Shown: in pieces, positions 58,623 through 64,000 of the stretch | Layout: the number at the start of each line of letters is the position of its first letter | Position numbering within the stretch: position 1 is the first letter of the stretch | Assembly (NCBI GenBank): GCA_030512335.1 | Contig: JAULSU010000003.1 | Location: 4,154,001-4,218,000 of the forward strand | DNA length: 64,000 nt | DNA from: Immersiella caudata | Lineage: Eukaryota; Ascomycota; Sordariomycetes; Sordariales; Lasiosphaeriaceae | Direction of reading: 5' to 3' | Notes under the pieces: generated by a model | Databases searched by the model: none | What the model saw: the letters and a program-made list of their open reading frames with translations, nothing else | What the model was told of the DNA's origin: nothing | Program-made: the position numbers and the translations under genes

Positions 58623-59108
58623 TGTTACGACCTCTGGCCTGTCGACAGACGGTTGGCAGGGTCGCTAGATAGGATGGGTGGACAGAGAGGAGTAGTGCAG
58701 CGGCAAGTCCTTACAGACGGGGGTTCACTGGTTAATGGTGGTCGTATGTCACTATAAGACAGGGTAACACTTCAAGTGTTGGTGTAGTAGGACATAATTG
58801 AAAGTGGTTCAATTGATAAGCGAATACTTGCGTGAGGAACAGAAGGTTCCTCACATTATCGTGGGTACGATGATAGCTATCTATACTAACTAATGGTGAT
58901 GTAACTTGTACCTTTGCTCTGTCGCTCGGTACTTTTTCGGGCAGAGCGACAGAGTAAGTGCTCTGTCGGCTCTTGATGCTCTGTACAGAGCGCACTGAGC
59001 TCCTAGAGCAGACAGTGTGGGGTTCCCTTACATTGTATTTAATACGGTGGCGTCTGCGGGGATACGTCGGCCCGTTCCGGCTATAAGGGTGGCCTGTAGG
59101 TCGTTACA
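58623..59108 (-). repeat. 3' LTR of the gypsy element
   Basis: 486 bases bounded by TGTTACGACCT and AGGTCGTTACA, an 11-base terminal inverted repeat with one mismatch and TG/CA ends. On the minus strand it begins TGTAACGACCT. The partner LTR lies outside the window, so identity between LTRs and the target-site duplication cannot be checked. Confidence 0.8.
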
Positions 59109-59130
59109 CGATTCCCCCTCTTTTTACTTC
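59109..59130 (-). other. Polypurine tract
   Basis: On the minus strand the sequence immediately before the LTR is GAAGTAAAAAGAGGGGGAAT followed by CG, a typical plus-strand primer site. It fixes the element's orientation as minus. Confidence 0.75.
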
Positions 59131-59297
59131 TTTTTCCATAAAGAATACCGTAGGTAATTTTCCTCCTGTAATACCGCTATTATACCTGCTGATACGATTA
59201 GGAAATAATAAAGGAAACCTCGTCTTTTATCTACCGAGCGCCGCCGTAAAGCCGTTCTTTTTATTCATACGTTCGGTATCGTCATACCTGTTCGCTG

Positions 59298-59690
59298 CTC
59301 ACGTTACAAGACCCTTAACCTCAAATGTAAGGTGGCTAGTAAAAGCAAGTCCTGCGGGAATTACTTAAGCGCTGTTTCTTCGTCTTATAACATTTATGGG
59401 AATAACCCGTTAGTACTACGGGTGGTTTTTAAAGAGAAGAAGCGTTTAGATAAAGAAAAGAGGGAGACCTTGTTGAAGCTCCTTCGTCTAAAGGCCTAGT
59501 TGTAGGCTTTTAAAGCTCGCGCTGATAAGCTTTTTGGTTATAAGATCGAGATTCTTGAGGAGGAGGATCACTAGGCTTGTCTTTCTCAGTTGGGTGGTGC
59601 TCTAGTCGTTCCTTAGGGTAACACTTCCGAGGCTTAGTTCGACTAAGAGGGCTTTTTAATTGGTGATATGACTGCGGGGTTGTTATAACC
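59298..59690 (+). pseudogene. Damaged plus-strand (antisense) ORF inside the retroelement
   Basis: One plus-strand frame reads through several TAG codons that look like mutated CAG: RYKTLNLKCKVASKSKSCG, LVLRVVFKEKKRLDKEKRET, LLKLLRLKA*L*AFKARADK, IEILEEEDH*ACLSQLGGAL, EGFLIGDMTAG. It has a small cysteine cluster, then a coiled-coil-like charged helix, resembling short gag-like or transposon-linked fungal ORFs with a Cys motif plus helix. It lies antisense to pol, between the chromodomain and the 3' LTR. Ends are approximate. Confidence 0.5.
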
Positions 59691-59833
59691 GGTGATAACC
59701 ACTTTTTAAGGTGGGTTGTCACTTTTTTACTTCGGTCCGGTGTTAACAGTCGTTTAGATTTATTTTAGGGAAGGTAGGCCGGCTACCAGGGGCTAAGGAT
59801 TGTGGTAATAAAGGTGAGTTATAATAATGAAAT

Positions 59834-59950
59834 GGCCTGTTGGTGTAGTAGTTAGCGCGCTTGCCCTTTGTCATCCTTTATAAATAAGCCAGGCATATTT
59901 ACAAAAGGTCGGCTAGTAGGAGGTCGTGGGTTCAAATCCCGCATGGGTTA
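59834..59950 (+). tRNA. tRNA-like sequence with long interruption, anticodon unassigned
   Basis: 5' part GGCCTGT-TG-GTGTAGTAGTTAGCGC fits acceptor and D arm (tRNA-Gln-like wording), and 3' part GTGGG-TTCAAAT-CCCGC-ATGGGTT-A fits T arm and acceptor (mostly wobble pairs). Between them are about 65 bases instead of the usual 22 or so, so an intron or insertion of ~44 bases is implied. CTTGC can pair with GTAGG as anticodon stem, but the loop then lacks U33; a CTTTG(T) reading would give Gln-TTG. Probably a degraded tRNA copy within the retroelement. Confidence 0.45.
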
Positions 59951-60129
59951 TTACCTTCAACTTACTGTTTCACCCAGTAGGTAAAGCCGTACGTTGAACG
60001 GTTCTTTTCGCATGGTTAACAGTGCCATTATAATGCCCTTCGCGCCGTGGTCCTTTAGGGGTGGTGTCTTTTTACTGGTTGTGGTTAATCTGGATTTTCG
60101 TAGTGGAATTTCTTAATTAGTTTGGGGTA

Positions 60130-60360
60130 GGAGAGATTATTAACTAGCTCCTAAGAGTTCGACTCGGGGCTGTAATCTAGCCATCTGATGAGATAATAAA
60201 GTTTACCTTTATGATATTGTAAATCCAGGATTTCTTCGATATCAAAGTCTTTTTTATCGGCGTGCACTTCGATTTTCTTCTCAAGCGGGACGTTCCTTAA
60301 TACTAGCTTAAGGAGGGAAACGTGAAAAACCTTAGTCTATACCTTTATAGAGGTGGGTAG
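60130..60360 (-). pseudogene. Chromodomain at the end of gypsy pol
   Basis: Minus-strand frame: FHVSLLKLVLRNVPLEKKIE, then DFDIEEILDLQYHKGKLYYL, IRWLDYSPESNS, stop (TAG in place of Trp), ELVNNL. This is the integrase C-terminus plus chromodomain that defines chromoviruses and can direct integration to marked chromatin. One Trp-to-stop change is visible. Confidence 0.8.
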
Positions 60361-63300
60361 GTTAAGTTTGTAATTAGAGGTAGCGATCTTCCTTTTAATA
60401 AGGAACGGTCCGAGTTTTTTAAAGTTAAGTTTACAGCTTGGCCGTTAGGTGTGTAAATTTCGTGAAAAAAGGTAAACTGGGTCTCCCTCCTGGAGAGTCA
60501 GTCCCTTAGCTCTTTTACTATTATAATATCCTTTTATTCGTTCACGGGTAAATTTAAGTTCAGCCCTTAGGTGGTTATGCAGTTCCTAAAGCCAGTCAGC
60601 TTAGACGGCAGCTTAAGGTGTATTTGTAGGTGGCCCCCTGTAAAGCTCCGGTTCTCGTCTGAAAAGTGTGAAAAATGGGGAGATCTTAGTTAACTTAACG
60701 ATAGTGGTATTATAAGCTATCTGTGCTGTTAGTAACAGCTTAAGCCAGTTATCCTGTTCAAAGTTAATAAACGCTTGGAGGTATGTTTTAAGGGTCTAGT
60801 TTAAGCGTTCCGTTTATCCATTGGTCTGGGGGTGGAAAGCTGTTAACAGCTTGCTTTTTACACCTATTTATTATATTAATCTTTACCAGAACTTAAAGAC
60901 AAACAGCTTATTTTAATTAGAAACGATATTATTAGGCTAAAGGTGTTAGGAGACAATATACCGCTTAAAGAGGTAAATAAGTTATTCGGCTGTTATTCGT
61001 GTTAAACATAGTAGAAAATATGCCTATTTTATCAGTCTGTCAATAACTACCCAGATAGAGTTATAACTAACATTTATCGTTAGGTCTTTAGAGTTAGGGA
61101 TCCCAGTGATAAAGTCTATCAAAATAGAACTCCATGGTGCGTAAGGGGTTAGAAGTAGTTTAAGAAGCCCGTAAGGCTTATATCTACGTGTTTTCGTTCG
61201 GTTACAGACATTGCAGTTATTAATAACCTCTTCCACCAATTTTTTTATTCCTAGGAAGGTGTATCTTTATTATACTTATAAAAGCGTTTTCACTTTTCCC
61301 ATATATCCTCTAACTTTTACTTTATATACTTATTAAATGTACTTCTTCTGCTTTAAGGGTGTGTAGATATAGGGTTTCCCTTTGTAAAAGAGGAGATCAC
61401 TTGATCGGGGTCCTCCTTTTATTTCTTTTAACAGTTTATTAGCTTTTTCACAGTCTGGGCAAAGTCCTTTAACTTAGCAGGACGTGCTATAATACCCGGG
61501 GGAGTCTTACCTTTTTACCTAATAGTTGTCTTATTACCATTTAACATAGTATTTTTAACAGGAGTTAGTAAAAAGTTAAATACTATTATTAACTTCCCAG
61601 TCCGGGTATTAGTTTATAAAAACCTGTACCTCCTCTGGCATCCAGTCGTCTAAAACTTATGGTGTATATTCCAGGGTTTTATCAGCTGTTAGAATAAACA
61701 TTATAACTGGTTTAAGGTCTTTGGCGTTCTTTTAGTGGTTATGGCGACGGCTAAGGGCGTTAGCTTTTCCGTTTTCTGTTCCCTTAACGTGGTGGATTTT
61801 AAAATAAAATAGTGTTATTAACTTAGCTTATCTTATTTGCCGGGGATTAAGTTTCTTCGTTAGGAAATAGCGTAGGTTATTATGGTCGGACAGGACCTTA
61901 ACTGGTTCCTCTATGCTACTAAGGTAAGGAGCCTATTCCGTGAAACACTAGATGATGGCTATTAATTCTTTATCGTGGGTGGGGTATTTTAGTGCTGGCT
62001 TATAAATCCCTTTCGAAAGGAAGGCCACGGGATGTTAGAGTTTGTTATCACTTATTTAGCTTAGCACTCCTTTATAAACATAGTTAGAGGTGTTGGTCTT
62101 GACTTAGAAGGGTTTTGAAAAGTCGGGAAGTACTAGCACTGATGCGGTAGTAAAGGCACGTTTTAGTTTATTAAACGCCTTTTAATATCATTTGGTTTAT
62201 ATAAATGGTTTTCCTTTACCCGTGAGTTTATAGAGCGGTTTAGTAATCTTGGCGAAGTATTATATGAACTGTTGATAGAAGTTTGTAAAGCTAATAAAGG
62301 CTTAAACTCCTGTTTGTAAAGTGGGTGTCGGCCAGTTTATAACTGCCTTAACCTTTAACTTCTATATCTTTATCCTTCCGGGTGAGATTTTAAATCCTAG
62401 GAAATCGAGTTCCTGGACGTGGAATTAGCTTTTGTTAGGGTTTACTGTTAAGTTGGCCTTTTCCAGGGCGGAGAGGACGAGATAGATATACTTATGATGT
62501 TTTTTATCTCCTTTTAAGTAAACAAGGATATTATTAAGGTAGATAAATATAAACTTATTAATAAAGGGGTGGAAAACGTGGTCAATTATGCTCTGGTATA
62601 TTACGGGGGTGTTAGTAAGCCTGAAAGGCATTACTTGGTATTTGTAGTGGCCCAGGCGTGTTTAAAACGCGGTTTTTTACTTATCTCCTGTAATAATTTG
62701 TTTGTGATTAAACGTGTTTAGAGAATTAAATGAGAAGAATTAATCTGCTTTGGCGATCTTTTCTTTAAACTTGTTAATTAGGGGTAATAAGTATCGATTC
62801 TTAATAATAACTTTATTTAATAAACGGTAATTAACTACTATATGTAGTTTACCGTCCTTTTTAAGTACAAATAACATTAGGTAACCCGCCGGTGATTAAG
62901 ACTTCTGGATGAATCTTAAGGTGAGGTTTTCTTTAATATACTTTTAAAGGGCCTCGGCCTGCCAGGGGTTAAGGTGGTATGTTGGGAAAGATTTTAACTA
63001 AGCCCCTGGCTTTAGTTCGATCTTATGGTTAAAAGGTCTGTGGTCCGGCAAGTGTAATAGCTTCTCTTTAAACACTAAATACTTCTGGTATTCCTTTAGA
63101 ACCTTAGATAAGTTATCTGGAGCCTGTTATTACGGTTAGGTATCTTATTATCTTACTGTCTTCTTTGGTGGTTGTTAACGTAACTGCACCTTCTAGTTAT
63201 CACCAGATTTGTAACCTAAGTCGTGCGGATTATCTGTCTTATAAAACCGTATTTATAGTAGGGATAGTTTATCGACTTTAGCGTTTTTCGGGTTATCCTT

Positions 63301-63850
63301 AGCGGGTATGTTATCCGGTTTAACACCTATATTATACTGTTTAGTATACCTTTATGGTATATTAGTTAGTATAATCCGGTTATTAAAGCCTGGATCCTTG
63401 GGTCCTTCCCGTCGGCTAAAACTTAGCTGACTAGTGTTCCAGTCGATCGCGGGGTTATACTTTTTCAGCCATGGCTTACCTAGGATTATGTCGTAGCTAA
63501 AAACTGGTAAGATGTCAAAGGTTACTTATTGTTTATTACTATTTACCGTGATTAAAAGTGGTGCCTTATGAGTGAGCTTCCTATTATTATAAGTGTAAAG
63601 TTCTCCTTTTCCAGAGCGGATTGTCATTTCTTACGTTTATTTTCGGTAAAGGAGTTATTTCTTATTAACCAGCTTAGGGTTAATAATATCGGTAGCGCTA
63701 CCGCTGTTAATTATTGCTTGTGCGCGGAATGGTTTCCCAAACTTATCTATTACGTCTATATAGACAGACTAATAGTTCTTTTCCTCCTTAAGGTGGGTTA
63801 TTATAATAATCCTGTTGTTAAGAGGTCTTCTCTGGCTTAGCCGACAAGTA
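60361..63850 (-). pseudogene. Gypsy pol: protease end, RT, RNase H, integrase (damaged)
   Basis: In minus order: protease end and spacer (KYNPAIDWNTSQLSFSRREG, ~63400-63460), reverse transcriptase (LKSFPTYHLNPWQAEALKKY, MPFRLTNTPVIYQSIIDHVF, FIYLNNILVYLKGDKKHH replacing the usual YLDDIL metal-site motif), the segment after RT (VKAVINWPTPTLQTGV), RNase H area, and integrase (NNCNVCNRTKTRRYKPYGLL, ILIDFITGIPNSKDL, WVVIDRLIK). Many stops; the second Asp of the RT YxDD box has become Asn, consistent with G-to-A damage. Not functional. Confidence 0.85.
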
Positions 63851-64000
63851 CCTCTTCTTTGTCTCGTGGCCTTTACCATCCAGCGAATTACTGGTTTCCG
63901 GCCCGTTAAGAGGGCCTAGACTTGTTTTTTAAACAGGTTTTTGGATAAGTATCGTGGAGTGCTCGCTTATTTAAGGTGATACCTGCTGTATTACAAGGGA

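Larger units (their letters stand above)
58623..64000 (-). mobile_element. Ty3/gypsy chromovirus, RIP-like damage, truncated by window end
   Basis: Minus-orientation retroelement: the window holds, in element order, the end of protease, reverse transcriptase, RNase H region, integrase, chromodomain, a ~1-kb tail with an antisense ORF, polypurine tract and 3' LTR; gag and 5' LTR lie beyond 64000. The sequence is much more AT-rich than the rest of the window and Gln/Trp codons are repeatedly replaced by TAG/TAA, as expected from repeat-induced point mutation. The copy is inactive. Confidence 0.88.

Noticed and set aside
1..64000. CRISPR array, bacterial operon, riboswitch or rRNA
   Set aside because: No regularly spaced repeats, no Shine-Dalgarno-led gene strings and no rRNA-like conserved blocks; the window is eukaryotic nuclear DNA.

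Overview
The window reads as nuclear DNA of a filamentous ascomycete (Pezizomycotina, most likely Sordariomycetes). Genes carry short introns of about 50-120 bp with GT/AG borders, third codon positions are GC-rich, and the proteins include fungus-specific families (GT15 mannosyltransferase, Kre9/Knh1-type GPI protein, DUF8021, Clr5-like domain, Spa2-type SHD). The right end holds an AT-rich retroelement whose stop codons look like C-to-T/G-to-A (RIP-type) damage. I cannot name the species. No homology search was run; family names rest on motifs I recognise.

Layout. 1-14.9 kb is gene-poor: one minus-strand gene for a glutamine-rich protein with two Myb/SANT-like repeats (2769-4130, perhaps with an upstream exon at 4589-4674), then about 10 kb without a convincing gene. 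15.0-23.2 kb: a second single-repeat Myb-like regulator (14958-16176, +), a dihydroxy-acid dehydratase paralogue with an 8-nt micro-exon (18691-20945, +), and a convergent KTR-type Golgi mannosyltransferase (21484-23200, -). 26.4-34.5 kb: a secreted tyrosinase (+), a membrane protein with a degenerate J domain and a long serine tract (-), a tRNA-Val-like sequence, a nucleotidyltransferase-fold protein (-), and a single-pass cell-surface protein (+). 36.7-43.4 kb: an ankyrin protein with a Clr5-like N-terminus (+), a Kre9/Knh1 GPI protein (+), and mannosyl-3-phosphoglycerate synthase (-). 43.4-51.4 kb is sparse: a 71-residue cysteine-rich protein (47491-47706, -) and a secreted DUF8021 protein (50616-51437, +).

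The last 12.5 kb is accessory and decaying: a second tRNA-Val-like copy, a DUF7730-type pseudogene, a glutathione S-transferase pseudogene, two good intron-containing tRNA genes (Ile-AAU and Gly-CCC), a short protein ending in two Spa2-homology (SHD) repeats, the C-terminal relic of a possible DNA transposase, and the 3' part of a Ty3/gypsy chromovirus in minus orientation (protease end, RT, integrase, chromodomain, 3' LTR). The chromovirus carries a damaged plus-strand ORF between pol and its 3' LTR.

No operon-like or biosynthetic cluster logic is evident. Genes are mostly independent housekeeping, cell-surface and regulatory loci. The most unusual items are the SHD protein, the antisense ORF and tRNA-like sequence inside the retroelement, the pair of tRNA-Val-like copies with different anticodons, and the J-domain protein without an HPD motif.
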